Shown here piece after piece: positions 33,760-43,396 of a stretch of DNA of 64,000 bases (positions within the stretch are counted from its first letter, which is position 1; the number at the start of each line of letters is the position of its first letter). Made by a program: the position numbers and the translations under genes. Below the pieces are notes generated by a model that was not told the DNA's origin, did not search any database, and worked only from the letters and a program-made list of their open reading frames with translations. The DNA comes from Sphingobium sp. AS12 (lineage in GTDB: Bacteria; Pseudomonadota; Alphaproteobacteria; Sphingomonadales; Sphingomonadaceae): contig NZ_JAHRGM010000001.1 in assembly GCF_019097845.1 (NCBI RefSeq), positions 682,001 to 746,000 of the forward strand, given 5' to 3'.

Positions 33760-34617
33760 TCAGATGACGCCGAACGTCCAGCCCTCCGTTGCAGCAATTT
33801 GTCGATCGAGCGGGGCTGGCGTCCACAGCGCATCCTGCCGCGCCACCGCCCTCATCCACGCCGCTGTCACAATCGCGTCCGCACCATGATCGTCCGGCAT
33901 CGCGCCCTCATGCCGCTCCGACCCGATTCTCTCCAGCGCATCATTGAGCGCAACAGCGTCGCGCATCTTGGCTCGCCCCTTCGCCCGCCCGGCCGCAGAC
34001 GCGGCGAGGCTGGTGTAGATTTCCACGATCAGCGACCCGTGCGCGGGCAAAGGATCGAACGGCCATACTGGCACATCGCCCCGCACCCGGTGCAGCAATC
34101 GCATCCCGGCAAAGCTGGCCTTGGCCACCTGCGCCGCGCCGATCGCGTCATAGACGGTGGATGGCTTGCCCCCGCCACCTGCCAGATAGTGCGCCTCGCA
34201 CGCACGATTATGCATATAACCGGCCTTCACCCCGTCCGCCTTGCCGAAATAGAAATGCCGCCGGTGCGCAACCTCCAGCAGGCTCGCCGCACCCAGGTCC
34301 ACATCCTCGCAAATCGCATCGACATAGGTCCAGAAGTCCGGCCCATTGTCCGGCACGGCGTCACCCGGCAAATAGCCGCCCCGCGCCACAAAAGGCGGCG
34401 CAAAGCTGAAATCGAAACCGAACAGGGTAGGGGCCTCGCCCGCTATGCCTACCAGCCAGTCCGCCACGCCCGTCCGCGACCACACCCCGTCCGGTGCCTC
34501 CACCAGCCGCGGCACCGCGCGCCCCGCCTCGCACAGCGCGACCGCAATCCCCTTATGCCGCGCGCCCTTAGCGCCCGACCAGTCGATCGCGGCAAAGCGC
34601 GTGAAGCAGGGCGTCAC
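33760..34617 (-). CDS. RNase H-fold protein, DUF429-like, unknown function
   Basis: A 285-residue protein with three acidic stations in an RNase H-like order: Asp in FAAIDWSGAKG, Asp in LFGFDFSFAPPF and Asp/His in PDDHGADAIVTAAWM. This resembles DUF429-type proteins but I am not certain of the family. I choose a GTG start (34617) that overlaps the TGA of rarA (GTGA); an ATG 11 codons earlier would overlap rarA by 37 bases. The coupling with rarA suggests a link to DNA maintenance (inference). Confidence 0.7.
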   Translation of the reverse strand: MTPCFTRFAAIDWSGAKGARHKGIAVALCEAGRAVPRLVEAPDGVWSRTGVADWLVGIAGEAPTLFGFDFSFAPPFVARGGYLPGDAVPDNGPDFWTYVDAICEDVDLGAASLLEVAHRRHFYFGKADGVKAGYMHNRACEAHYLAGGGGKPSTVYDAIGAAQVAKASFAGMRLLHRVRGDVPVWPFDPLPAHGSLIVEIYTSLAASAAGRAKGRAKMRDAVALNDALERIGSERHEGAMPDDHGADAIVTAAWMRAVARQDALWTPAPLDRQIAATEGWTFGVI

Positions 34618-35936
34618 CCTGCGCCGCGCTCCGCCCGCAACCGCTGCCAATAGGCGATCCGCTCGGCAATCCGGGCCTCATAGCCCCGGTCGGTCGGCGC
34701 ATAGAAGCTTTGCGGCGTCATCTCGTCCGGCCAATAATTCGCGCCGGAAAAGCCGTCCGCCGCGTCATGATCATATTGATAGCCTTTGCCATAGCCGACA
34801 TCCTTCATCAGCTTGGTCGGCGCGTTCAGAATGTTTTGCGGCGGCATCAGCGATCCGGTGTCGCGCGCCGATTTGAACGACGCCTTCATCGCCATATAGG
34901 CGGCGTTGGATTTGGGCGCGGTCGCGCAATAGAGACACGCCTGCACGATCGCCACTTCGCCTTCGGGACTGCCCAGAAAGTCGTAAGCCTCCTTAGCCGC
35001 CAGACACTGGACCAGCGCCTGCGGGTCCGCCAAGCCGATATCCTCGGCGGCAAAGCGCACCAGCCGCCGCAGCACATAAAGCGGCTGTTCGCCCGCCACC
35101 AGCATCCGCGCCATATAATAAAGCGCCGCCTGCGGGTCCGACCCGCGCAGCGACTTATGCAGCGCGGAGATGAGGTTATAATGCCCCTCCCGATCCTTGT
35201 CATACACCGCGACGCGGCGGTGGAGCAGGGCGGACAGGCCAGCCGGATCGAGCGGCTCTGCTATGTCGATCGCATACAGCGTCTCGACCTGATTGAGCAA
35301 AAAGCGCCCGTCCCCATCCGCACTCGCCACCAGCGCCTCGCGCGCGTCCGCGTCCAGCGGCAGGGGACGCCCCGTCACGGCTTCGGCCCGCTCCAGCAAC
35401 TGCTCCAGCGCCGCCGCATCCAGCCGTCGCAGGATCAGCACCTGCGCCCGCGACAGCAACGCCGCATTCAGCTCGAAACTCGGATTTTCGGTGGTCGCGC
35501 CCACCAGCGTCACCGTGCCATTTTCAACGAAAGGCAGAAATCCGTCCTGCTGCGCCCGGTTGAAGCGATGGATTTCGTCCACGAACAACAGGGTCTTGTC
35601 GCCCCGCCGCCCATGCTCCTTGGCGGCAGCAAAGACTTTCTTGAGGTCCGCAACACCTGAAAACACCGCCGATATCGGCTCAAACCGCATCCCCACCGCA
35701 TCGGCCAAAAGGCGCGCGGTCGTGGTCTTGCCGGTCCCCGGCGGACCCCACAGGATGATGGAGGACAGTCGCCCCGCCGCCACCATCCGCCCGATCGCCC
35801 CCTCCGGCCCGGTCAGATGCTCCTGACCCACCACCTCCGCCAGCGTGCGCGGACGCAAGCGGTCGGCCAGCGGCGCTGATTCCAGTGCTGCTTCACTGGC
35901 TCCCGCCACATCCTGCTGGGCAAATAGGTCGACCAT
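34614..35936 (-). CDS. rarA: Replication-associated recombination protein A
   Basis: A 440-residue AAA+ ATPase of the RarA/MgsA/WRNIP1 family. Walker A is WGPPGTGKTTTARL (about 63-76), Walker B is LLFVDEIHRFNRAQQDG, and sensor 1 is VGATTENPSFELN. The C-terminal MgsA tetramerisation domain contains DPQAALYYMARMLVAGEQP and GYQYDHDAADGFSGANYWPD. It acts at stalled replication forks. The clamp-loader-like sequence and its full length make the call firm. Confidence 0.95.
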   Translation of the reverse strand: MVDLFAQQDVAGASEAALESAPLADRLRPRTLAEVVGQEHLTGPEGAIGRMVAAGRLSSIILWGPPGTGKTTTARLLADAVGMRFEPISAVFSGVADLKKVFAAAKEHGRRGDKTLLFVDEIHRFNRAQQDGFLPFVENGTVTLVGATTENPSFELNAALLSRAQVLILRRLDAAALEQLLERAEAVTGRPLPLDADAREALVASADGDGRFLLNQVETLYAIDIAEPLDPAGLSALLHRRVAVYDKDREGHYNLISALHKSLRGSDPQAALYYMARMLVAGEQPLYVLRRLVRFAAEDIGLADPQALVQCLAAKEAYDFLGSPEGEVAIVQACLYCATAPKSNAAYMAMKASFKSARDTGSLMPPQNILNAPTKLMKDVGYGKGYQYDHDAADGFSGANYWPDEMTPQSFYAPTDRGYEARIAERIAYWQRLRAERGAG

Positions 35937-35942
35937 TTTTCA

Positions 35943-36020
35943 CCGTTCGCCCTGAGCCTGTCGAAGGGCCGTTCTTCTCTGAGACAAAGGACTGGGCTTC
36001 GACAAGCTCAGCCGGAACGG
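35943..36020. repeat. Intergenic inverted repeat, family B
   Basis: The left arm is CCGTTCGCCCTGAGCCTGTC-GAAGGGCC. The right arm is GGGCTTCGACAAGCTCAGCC-GGAACGG. They are separated by about 23 unmatched bases. A second copy lies at 59006-59082. The motif CTGAGCCTGTCGAAG is a very common sphingomonad intergenic palindrome. Confidence 0.85.
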
Positions 36021-36042
36021 AATATATAGGTTGTTGTCGGGA

Positions 36043-37221
36043 TTATGGAACCGGGCTGGATCGCGGCATCATGCCCTGCGCACGCTGGCGGATAATCCGC
36101 AAATAGGTGTCGACCAACGCCTGATTGACCTGATCCCACCCGTTGCGCTCCGCCCGCGTCTGCGCCGCCGCGCCCGCCTGTCCGCGCGCATCGCAGTCCA
36201 GGCAATAATCCTGCAAGGCATCGGCAAAGGCGCCGATCGCGCCGGGCCGGATCAGCCGCCCGGTCACCCGGTCGCTCAACAGGCTTTCGCTGCCTGTCGC
36301 CCGCGCCGCGACAGTCGGCACGCCGCACGCCATCGCCTCCAGCGTGACATTGCCGAACGTTTCGGTCACCGACGGGTTGAACAACATGTCCATGCTGGCG
36401 ACCGCGCGGCCCAGATCATGCCCCTGCTGGAAACCGGTGAAGATCGCGCCGGGCAGGCGGTTCTGGAACCATTCGCGCGCCGGGCCTTCGCCCACCACCA
36501 GCACCTTGTGCGCCACCTGGCGCGTCGCAAGCTGGTCGATCGTGTCGGAAAACACGTCCAGCCCCTTTTCCATTACCAGCCGGCCGATAAAGCCGATGGC
36601 GGGCATGTCATCATGGATGCCGATAGACCGCCGCCAATCGAGATCGCGCCGGCCCGGATTGAAAATTTCCCGGTCTATGCCGCGCGTCCAGATGCCGACA
36701 TCATAGCTCATCCGCTGTTCGCGCAGCAGCTGCGCCATCGATTCGGACGGGGCGACGATCGCGTCGCAGCGGCGATAGAAACGGCGCAATATCCCCTCGA
36801 TCACCGGCTCCAGAAAGGCGAGGCCATAGTAACGCGGGTAAGTCTCGAACCGCGTATGCACCGATGCGACCGTCGGCAAATCATTCTGCCGCGCCCAGCT
36901 GAGCGCACGATGGCCCAGCGGATCGGGGCTGGACAGGTGGATCAGATTGGGTGCGAACGCCTTGAGATCGCGGCGAACCCTGGCCGACATGGCGTAGGGA
37001 ATCCGATACTCCTTGCGGCCCGGCACCGGTACGGACGGCGTGCTGATCAGGTCGCCTGCGGGCGCGAAGGCTGGCGTATCGGTGGTGGGCGAATAGACCC
37101 GCACCGCTGCGCCCTGCCGCAGCAAATGGCCGACAAAGCGATTGAGCGCCTGATTGGCCCCATCGCGCACATAATTATAATTGCCGCTGAACAGGGCAAT
37201 GCGAAGGCCGCTAGCATCCAT
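36043..37221 (-). CDS. Glycosyltransferase family 4 (GT-B) protein
   Basis: A 392-residue GT-B enzyme. The acceptor side starts RIALFSGNYNYVRDGANQAL, and VHTRFETYPRYYGL follows. The nucleotide-sugar side has IGFIGRLVMEKGLDVF and the EX7E motif in SVTETFGNVTLEAMACGVP. This resembles alphaproteobacterial mannosyl- or sulfoquinovosyl-type lipid glycosyltransferases (MgtA/SqdX-like), but donor and acceptor are uncertain. ATG 37221 follows GGGGG and was chosen over one 12 codons upstream. It stands apart from the polysaccharide cluster. Confidence 0.87.
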   Translation of the reverse strand: MDASGLRIALFSGNYNYVRDGANQALNRFVGHLLRQGAAVRVYSPTTDTPAFAPAGDLISTPSVPVPGRKEYRIPYAMSARVRRDLKAFAPNLIHLSSPDPLGHRALSWARQNDLPTVASVHTRFETYPRYYGLAFLEPVIEGILRRFYRRCDAIVAPSESMAQLLREQRMSYDVGIWTRGIDREIFNPGRRDLDWRRSIGIHDDMPAIGFIGRLVMEKGLDVFSDTIDQLATRQVAHKVLVVGEGPAREWFQNRLPGAIFTGFQQGHDLGRAVASMDMLFNPSVTETFGNVTLEAMACGVPTVAARATGSESLLSDRVTGRLIRPGAIGAFADALQDYCLDCDARGQAGAAAQTRAERNGWDQVNQALVDTYLRIIRQRAQGMMPRSSPVP

Positions 37222-37348
37222 CGCAGCCCCCTTAGCCCAAGAAATGTGAAAACCCAAGGGAACCGGGTAAGCCCTTGGGAATTATGCCCTTAGTTAGGAT
37301 TGGGACACCGGCTGACGCGGTTGCGCCCAAGGGATAGAGGATGCCCCG

Positions 37349-37567
37349 ATGCCGCAGACATTCCGTAAAGGTGCGCGAGTCAGATGGAATTGGGGGCAGG
37401 GCGTCGGCCGGGGACATATAGCGGAACGGTTCGACCGTCCCGTGGAGCGCCATATTGAAGGCGTGCCTGTCCGCCGCAACGGATCGCCCGCCAATCCCGC
37501 CTATCTGATCCACGCCGATAATGGCGCACAGGTGCTGAAACTCAGTTCGGAAATCCACACCGCCTGA
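37349..37567 (+). CDS. DUF2945 (HVA1/TUDOR-like) small protein
   Basis: A 72-residue protein. The start FRKGARVRWNWGQGVGRGHI, the middle variable turn and PAYLIHADNGAQVLKLSSEI match the DUF2945 SH3/Tudor-like fold found in many proteobacteria. AGAGG precedes the ATG. Function is unknown in bacteria. It is followed 58 bases later by the MOSC gene. Confidence 0.85.
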   Translation: MPQTFRKGARVRWNWGQGVGRGHIAERFDRPVERHIEGVPVRRNGSPANPAYLIHADNGAQVLKLSSEIHTA

Positions 37568-37625
37568 CGCCACTGGTTTGCAGCCGGCCTCTCGCATCAT
37601 CGGCGGAGCCATGGCATGACGGGGC

Positions 37626-38279
37626 ATGGACACGCCCTTCATGACCATCGACGCGCTGCTCGTCGGCACGCCTGTCCCGTTTCGCGACGGCGACTACAGC
37701 GCCATCGCCAAAACGCCTGTCACCGGCCCGGTGCAGATCACATGGGACGGCTTCGTCGGCAATCAGGTCGCCGACCCCATCCACCATGGCGGCTGGGACA
37801 AGGCGATCCACCTCTACCCGCAGGATCATTATGACTGGTGGCGCGACCGCAAACCCGGTCAGCCCTTGCTCGACGTGCCCGGCGCCTTTGGCGAAAACAT
37901 CGCCTCGCGCGGGATGACCGAGGACCAGATTTGCCTGGGCGACCGCTTCACTTTGGGCAGCGCGATCGTGGAGGTCAGCCATGGCCGCCAGCCTTGTTGG
38001 AAACTCGACCACCGCTTCGCCGCCCGCGACGTCATGGCGACCATCGTGAAAACCGCGCGCAGCGGCCTCTATTTCCGCGTGATGCAGCAGGGGGAAGCGC
38101 AGGCAGGCACCGCCATGACCCTGATCGACCGCCCGCTCCCTGACTGGAGCATCGCCCGCGTCTTTCATTTGCTGATCGGCGGCGGCCATAAAAGCGACCC
38201 GTCCGCCGTCCGTACCCTCGCCAACACCCCGGTCCTGGCCGAAGCCTGGCGCGACCGCGCCCGCAGGCTTGTCCCTTAA
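37626..38279 (+). CDS. MOSC-domain protein (YiiM-like)
   Basis: A 217-residue protein with a MOSC domain. DPIHHGGWDKAIHLYPQDHY and FGENIASRGMTEDQICLGDR are typical, and the presumed molybdenum-cofactor cysteine is in SHGRQPCWKLDHR. The C-terminal helical 3-alpha domain (DWSIARVFHLLIGGGHK) matches YiiM of E. coli, which helps reduce N-hydroxylated bases such as 6-hydroxylaminopurine. Start ATG 37626; another ATG five codons later is possible. Confidence 0.9.
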   Translation: MDTPFMTIDALLVGTPVPFRDGDYSAIAKTPVTGPVQITWDGFVGNQVADPIHHGGWDKAIHLYPQDHYDWWRDRKPGQPLLDVPGAFGENIASRGMTEDQICLGDRFTLGSAIVEVSHGRQPCWKLDHRFAARDVMATIVKTARSGLYFRVMQQGEAQAGTAMTLIDRPLPDWSIARVFHLLIGGGHKSDPSAVRTLANTPVLAEAWRDRARRLVP

Positions 38280-38280
38280 C

Positions 38281-38354
38281 CCTTCTCCCCTCGGGGGAGA
38301 AGGATATGAAGCCTTAACGAACGCAGTGAGTTTAGGCGAAGTTGGAAGAGGGGG
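38281..38354. repeat. Intergenic palindrome related to family C
   Basis: It opens with the hairpin CCTTCTCCCCTCGGGGGAGA-AGG, then AACGCAGTGAGTTTAGGCGA, and ends GGAAGAGGGGG. It resembles half of the larger C elements at 8112 and 40893. It could also end transcription of the MOSC gene but lacks a T-run. The remaining 38355-38567 before rnr shows no gene. Confidence 0.6.
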
Positions 38355-38567
38355 AACGGCGCGCCATTCTCTGTCCTACACCCTACCAAACTGCTATACC
38401 GCGACCCGGCTCCTTCCTATCGTCCGCACCCGACCACGACCGCACACCACGCGATCGACCGGCAAACTTCACCCAAATTCCTCATATGCGACATGGGCGA
38501 ACTTTGCGAAGTTCCGCGCGCCGCCATCCCTCTGGCGCAGCGCTGGCACGCCCCCTATAGCTGTCCC

Positions 38568-40886
38568 ATGACATCAAACGACAAGAAGGTTTCGCCCCCC
38601 AAACGCCCCGCCCGCGATAAGGTGCGCCCCGCCGGTTTCCCGACCCGCAACGAAATCATGGATTTCATCACCACGTCCGACCAGCCAGCGGGCAAGCGCG
38701 AAATCGCCAGGGCGTTCGGCCTCAAGGGCCAGGAAAAGATCGCGCTCAAGGCTTTGCTGAAGGACATGGCCGACGAAGGCCTGATCGACCTTGGCCCCGC
38801 CCGCGCTTTCCACAAGCTGGGCGGCGTACCCAAGGTCACGGTGCTGCGCATCATCGACGTGGACGACACTACTCTGATCGCCACCCCCGAACGGTGGGAA
38901 GCCGAAGGCCAGCCCGCGCCGCGCCTGCGCATCGTCGAGCGTGGCAAACGCGGCGCATTGACCGTTGGCGACCGCATTCTCGCCCGCACCGAGGAAGCCG
39001 GGAAGGGCTGGATCGCCCATCCGATGAAGAAGCTGCCCAAGGCGACCGAAATGCTGCTGGGCGTCGTCGAGGAAATGGCCGACGGCAAGCTATGGCTCCG
39101 CCCGGTCGACAAGCGCATCCGCAAGGACACGCCGATCAGCGATCTTGGCTCGGCCAAAAAGGGCGACTTGGTACTGGCCGAACCGACCGGCCGCCCGCCG
39201 CGCATATCCGCCCGCGTCACCGACATTCTCGGCGACCCCTTCGCCCCGCGCAGCTTCAGCATGATCGCCATCCACAAACATGGCATCCCCCACGTCTTTC
39301 CCGACGCGGTGGAAGAGGAAGCCGTCACCGCCTCCGCCCTCCCGCTCCACGCGGAAAAGCGCGAGGATCTGCGTCATCTGCCGATCGTCGCGATCGACCC
39401 GGTGGACGCCCGCGATCATGACGATGCGGTCTGGGCGACCCCGGACGAGGATGAGGGCAACCCCGGTGGCTTCCGCGCCATCGTCGCCATCGCCGACGTC
39501 AGCTACTATGTCCGCCCCGGCAGTGCGCTCGACCGCGAAGCCCGCAAGCGCGGCAACAGCGTCTATTTCCCCGACCTCGTCGTGCCGATGCTGCCGCACC
39601 AGCTCTCGTCCGACATGTGTTCGCTCCGCGCCGGGCAGGACCGCGCTGCTATGGCCTGCCACCTCGTCATCAACGCCGCTGGCAAGGTGACGTCATGGCG
39701 CTTCTCCCGCGCGATCATCCGCGTCGCGGCCGTGCTGGCCTATGAAGATGCGCAGGCGGCGATCGACGGCAAGGCCGATCACCCGATGCTGGACATTGCG
39801 CTGAGGCCACTCTGGGACTGCTGGGCGCTGCTCCACAAGGCGCGGGAAAAGCGTGAGCCGCTGGCGCTCGACCTGCCCGAACGGCGCGTCGTGCTGGACG
39901 AATGGGGCAAGATCGTCAGCGTCGCGGTGCGCGAACGGCTCGACGCCCATATGCTGATCGAAGATTATATGATCGCCGCCAACGTGGCAGCGGCCAAGGC
40001 GCTGGAGCAAAAGAAGGCGCCCGTCATGTACCGCGTCCACGAACCGCCCAGCCGCGACAAGCTGGTCGCGCTCAAGGAGTATCTCGCGACCTTCGACATC
40101 GACTTCGCGCTGGGACAGGTGATCCGCCCCGCGACCTTCAACCATCTGATCAAGCGGGTCGGGGAGGCGGAGGAAAAACCGCTGATCATGGAGCAAATCT
40201 TGCGCAGCCAGACCCAGGCCTATTACAGCCCGGTCAATATGGGCCATTTCGGCCTGGCGCTCGGCTCCTACGGCCATTTCACCTCGCCCATCCGCCGCTA
40301 TGCCGACCTGCTGGTCCATCGCGCGCTGGTCGGTGCCCATGGCCTGGAATTGCCCGCGCCCAAGGGCGGCACCATCCCCGCCAAATCTTCGCTCAGTGTC
40401 GAGGATTATGAGAATATGGGCCGCGTCGGCGAAATGATCAGCCAGTTTGAGCGCCGCGCCATGGAAGCGGAGCGCGACACGGTCGACCGCTACGTCGCCG
40501 CATTCCTGGCCGCCCATGTCGGCGAAATCGTGAAGGCGCGGATCACCGGTGTCCAGAATTTCGGCTTCTTCGCCACGGTCGAGGAACTGGGCGGCGACGG
40601 ACTGGTCCCGGTATCGACCATGGGCCGCGAACGCTTTTTCTATGACGAAGCGGGCCGAGCGCTGGAAGGCGTGGAAAGCGGCGATCGCTACTCCGTGGGC
40701 CAGCGGCTGGAATTGCGACTGGCCGAAGCCGACCCGATCAACGGCGCGCTGCGCTTCGAACTCCCTGACACGCCACCCTCACGCGGTGGCCCGATCAAAC
40801 GCGACCGGACCCGCCCCGGCAGTCATCGCGGCCGACCGATCAATGTCCGCCACACGGGTAGCAAAAGGGGCAAGCATAAGCGGTAA
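38568..40886 (+). CDS. rnr: Ribonuclease R
   Basis: A 772-residue 3'-5' exoribonuclease. The N-terminal basic/winged region (to about 70) precedes cold-shock-like domains. The RNB catalytic domain begins VAIDPVDARDHDDAVW, whose aspartates bind metal, and has GHFGLALGSYGHFTSPIRRY. The C-terminal S1 domain is GEIVKARITGVQNFGFFATV, and the basic tail ends SKRGKHKR. It degrades structured RNA in the cytoplasm. The ATG at 38568 gives MTSNDKK; the earlier in-frame start adds 25 unrelated residues. Confidence 0.95.
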   Translation: MTSNDKKVSPPKRPARDKVRPAGFPTRNEIMDFITTSDQPAGKREIARAFGLKGQEKIALKALLKDMADEGLIDLGPARAFHKLGGVPKVTVLRIIDVDDTTLIATPERWEAEGQPAPRLRIVERGKRGALTVGDRILARTEEAGKGWIAHPMKKLPKATEMLLGVVEEMADGKLWLRPVDKRIRKDTPISDLGSAKKGDLVLAEPTGRPPRISARVTDILGDPFAPRSFSMIAIHKHGIPHVFPDAVEEEAVTASALPLHAEKREDLRHLPIVAIDPVDARDHDDAVWATPDEDEGNPGGFRAIVAIADVSYYVRPGSALDREARKRGNSVYFPDLVVPMLPHQLSSDMCSLRAGQDRAAMACHLVINAAGKVTSWRFSRAIIRVAAVLAYEDAQAAIDGKADHPMLDIALRPLWDCWALLHKAREKREPLALDLPERRVVLDEWGKIVSVAVRERLDAHMLIEDYMIAANVAAAKALEQKKAPVMYRVHEPPSRDKLVALKEYLATFDIDFALGQVIRPATFNHLIKRVGEAEEKPLIMEQILRSQTQAYYSPVNMGHFGLALGSYGHFTSPIRRYADLLVHRALVGAHGLELPAPKGGTIPAKSSLSVEDYENMGRVGEMISQFERRAMEAERDTVDRYVAAFLAAHVGEIVKARITGVQNFGFFATVEELGGDGLVPVSTMGRERFFYDEAGRALEGVESGDRYSVGQRLELRLAEADPINGALRFELPDTPPSRGGPIKRDRTRPGSHRGRPINVRHTGSKRGKHKR

Positions 40887-40892
40887 CCGCGA

Positions 40893-41012
40893 TCCTCCCC
40901 GGCACGGGGAGGGGACCACGAAGTGGTGGAGGGGGCCATCCACCCGCACGGCGTTGATACGCCACCCCCCTCCGTCGGGCTGCGCCCGCCACCTCCCCTT
41001 GCAGGGGAGGAT
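40893..41012. repeat. Intergenic composite palindrome, family C
   Basis: A second full copy of the element at 8112-8214: CTCCCCGGCACGGGGAGGGG, ACCACGAAGTGGTGGAGGGG, then CCCCCCTCCGTCGGGC and ACCTCCCCTTGCAGGGGAGG. The central loop differs from copy 1. It separates the convergent rnr and universal stress protein genes. Confidence 0.85.
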
Positions 41013-41024
41013 CAATCAGTAGAA

Positions 41025-41480
41025 TCAACTCAGCCGATCGATCGCCTCAGCGTCCAGCGCGCCGGGAATGATCATGATCGGGCAGGGCATTCGCCCAGCG
41101 TCGGCCCCGGCAAAGTGGGACACCAGCGCGCCGGGCGGTCCGCTGGCCGCAGCGCCCAGCACCAGGGCGGCAACATCGTCCATTTCGTCGAGCGTCCGGC
41201 GCACGACGGTTACTGCGTCGCCCTGCCGCACGGTGATGCTGGGGCGGATGCCGGACTCGTCGGTCAGCGTGCCCGCAGCGCTCGTCACCAGCGCTTCGGC
41301 CCGTTGCAGCGCCTCATCCTCCATCGTCGCCTGCACGCCACCCCACTGGACGAACTCGGCAGGCGGGATCAAGGCCAGGATGCGCACAGCACCGCCGGTT
41401 TGCGCTGCCCGGCGAGCAGCAAAACGCAGCGCGGTTTCCGCTTCCGGCGATTCGTCCACGACAACCAGATATGTCCGCAC
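41025..41480 (-). CDS. Universal stress protein
   Basis: A 151-residue UspA-fold protein. TYLVVVDESPEAETALRFAA is the N-terminal strand and helix, and EFVQWGGVQATMEDEALQRA is typical of a sphingomonad subgroup. The ATP-binding loop appears altered: VLGAAASGPPGALVSHFAGA replaces the usual G-X2-G-X9-G(S/T), keeping the glycines in part. I choose a GTG start (41480) preceded by GGGGGCG because it gives standard Usp length. In-frame ATGs 28 and 49 codons upstream are alternatives. Confidence 0.8.
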   Translation of the reverse strand: MRTYLVVVDESPEAETALRFAARRAAQTGGAVRILALIPPAEFVQWGGVQATMEDEALQRAEALVTSAAGTLTDESGIRPSITVRQGDAVTVVRRTLDEMDDVAALVLGAAASGPPGALVSHFAGADAGRMPCPIMIIPGALDAEAIDRLS

Positions 41481-41665
41481 GTTCCATCGCCCCCGCGTCA
41501 CTTTGACGGCCCCGCCGGGGGTCATTACCTGCCCAACGAACCAGTGCGGTAAAATGTGGGCCATATTTGCCCCTTCCGCAAGCGCTCGCTTGACCGATCC
41601 GGCGAATGGGTGAAAACGAGCAGCCATTGGCGCGTGCCGTACAGATAAGAAGAGGCCCCAAACGC

Positions 41666-42973
41666 ATGAGCAAGACGATCCAGATGCCCGCTTTGTCCCC
41701 GACCATGGAGGAAGGGACGCTGGCCAAATGGCTGGTTAAGGAAGGGGATACGGTATCGTCCGGCGATCTGCTGGCGGAAATCGAAACCGACAAGGCGACG
41801 ATGGAATTTGAAGCGGTCGATGAAGGCATCGTCGCCAAGATTCTGGTGTCCGAAGGCTCCGAAGGCGTGAAGGTCGGCACCGTCATCGCCATTATCGCCG
41901 AAGAGGGCGAGGATGTCGCGACCGCCGCTGCCAGTGGCGGCAAGCCCGCACCCAAGGCCGACGCCGTTCCCGCCAAGGCAGAGGCCGCAGCCCCCGCCGC
42001 CGCTGCGCCTAAGGCAGATGCGGTCCCCGCTGCGCCAGCCTCCACCGACGCCCGCGTCAAGGCCAGCCCGCTCGCTCGCCGTCTGGCGCAGGCCAAGGGC
42101 ATTGATCTGGCCGCTGTTTCCGGCACCGGTCCCAACGGGCGCATCGTCAAGGGCGACCTGGACGGCGCAAAGGAAGGCGTCTCCGCGCCAGCCGCTGCAC
42201 CCGCGCCTGTCGCCGCGCCCGCAGCCAAGGCACCCGCAGCAGCCCCGGCACCCGCCGCCGCCAGCAGCGCGCAGGATTTCGGCATTCCGCACGACGTCGT
42301 CAAATTGAGCGGTATGCGCAAGACCATCGCGCGCCGCCTGACCGAATCCAAGCAGCAGGTGCCGCACATCTACCTGACCGTCGACATTCAGCTCGACAGG
42401 CTGCTCAAGCTGCGTGGCGAATTGAATGCGGGTCTCGCCAGCCGCAAGGTCAAGTTGTCAGTCAACGACCTGCTGATCAAGGCGCTGGGTGTCGCGCTGA
42501 TCGAGGTTCCCGAATGCAACGTCCAGTTCGCGGGCGACCAGATGCTGCAATTCAAGCGTGCCGACATCAGCGTCGCCGTGTCGATCCCCGGTGGCCTGAT
42601 CACCCCGATCGTGACCGGCGCAGATGCCAAGGGCGTCGCCGCGATCTCGACCGAGATGAAGGATCTGGCCGATCGCGCCAAGGCGGGCAAATTGTCGCCC
42701 AACGAATATCAGGGCGGCACCGCGTCGCTCTCCAACATGGGCATGTTCGGCATCAAGCAGTTTGAGGCGGTCATCAACCCGCCCCAGGGCATGATCATGG
42801 CGATCGGCGCAGGCGAAAAGCGGCCCTACGTGATCGACGACAGCCTCCAGATCGCCACCGTCATGTCGGCAACCGGCAGCTTCGACCATCGCGCCATCGA
42901 CGGTGCTGACGGTGCACGCCTGATGAAGGCGTTCAAAGAACTGATCGAAAACCCGATCGGTATGCTGGCCTGA
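41666..42973 (+). CDS. pdhC: Pyruvate dehydrogenase E2 (dihydrolipoamide acetyltransferase)
   Basis: A 435-residue E2. The lipoyl domain has its lysine Lys43 in [12 protein letters not shown]. An Ala/Pro-rich swinging linker precedes the E1/E3-binding domain ([16 protein letters not shown]). A second linker leads to the catalytic core, with active-site His408 in [12 protein letters not shown]. It transfers acetyl groups to CoA. The gene is followed directly by a thioesterase and lpdA (E3); E1 subunits are elsewhere. The [17 protein letters not shown] start fixes the ATG at 41666. Confidence 0.94.
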   Translation: MSKTIQMPALSPTMEEGTLAKWLVKEGDTVSSGDLLAEIETDKATMEFEAVDEGIVAKILVSEGSEGVKVGTVIAIIAEEGEDVATAAASGGKPAPKADAVPAKAEAAAPAAAAPKADAVPAAPASTDARVKASPLARRLAQAKGIDLAAVSGTGPNGRIVKGDLDGAKEGVSAPAAAPAPVAAPAAKAPAAAPAPAAASSAQDFGIPHDVVKLSGMRKTIARRLTESKQQVPHIYLTVDIQLDRLLKLRGELNAGLASRKVKLSVNDLLIKALGVALIEVPECNVQFAGDQMLQFKRADISVAVSIPGGLITPIVTGADAKGVAAISTEMKDLADRAKAGKLSPNEYQGGTASLSNMGMFGIKQFEAVINPPQGMIMAIGAGEKRPYVIDDSLQIATVMSATGSFDHRAIDGADGARLMKAFKELIENPIGMLA

Positions 42974-43374
42974 TGGCCCTGATCGACGAGCAGCCGCCGG
43001 AATATAGTCCGGCGGTGCGTGTCATCGCCATGCCCGCCGATACCAATCCCCATGGGGATATTTTCGGCGGCTGGTTGATGAGCCTGATGGATTCGGCAGC
43101 TGGATCAGTCGCCGCCCGTCATTCAAAAGGCAGGGCGGTGACGATCGCGGTCGAGGGGATGACCTTCCTGCGCCCGGTCATCGTCGGCGATGAAGTGTCG
43201 GTGTTCGCCAGTCTGGCGTCGGTCGGCTCCACGTCGATGAAGATCGCGGTCGAAGCCTGGCGGCGCGCCCGCCATGACGACCGTTCCTATCGCGTGACCC
43301 AGGCGACCTTTACCTTTGTGGCGATCGGAGAGGATCGCCAGCCCCGTTCCGTTCCGCCGATTGCGGAAGCCTAA
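42973..43374 (+). CDS. Acyl-CoA thioesterase, hotdog fold (YciA-like)
   Basis: A 133-residue hotdog thioesterase. MPADTNPHGDIFGGWLMSLM contains the catalytic Asp/Gly helix start (family YciA/BFIT-type), and VEGMTFLRPVIVGDEVSVFA is the core strand region. Its ATG shares a base with the pdhC stop (TGATG), so it is translationally coupled to E2 and 22 bases before lpdA. It may hydrolyse acetyl- or short acyl-CoA, possibly recycling CoA near the complex (inference). Confidence 0.9.
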   Translation: MALIDEQPPEYSPAVRVIAMPADTNPHGDIFGGWLMSLMDSAAGSVAARHSKGRAVTIAVEGMTFLRPVIVGDEVSVFASLASVGSTSMKIAVEAWRRARHDDRSYRVTQATFTFVAIGEDRQPRSVPPIAEA

Positions 43375-43396
43375 TCATAAGAAGCGAGTGTGACCC

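Noticed and set aside
37253-37279. CCCAAGGG...CCCTTGGG inverted repeat upstream of the glycosyltransferase
   Set aside because: Eight-base arms only, no known regulator consensus; may be chance in a GC-rich gap.
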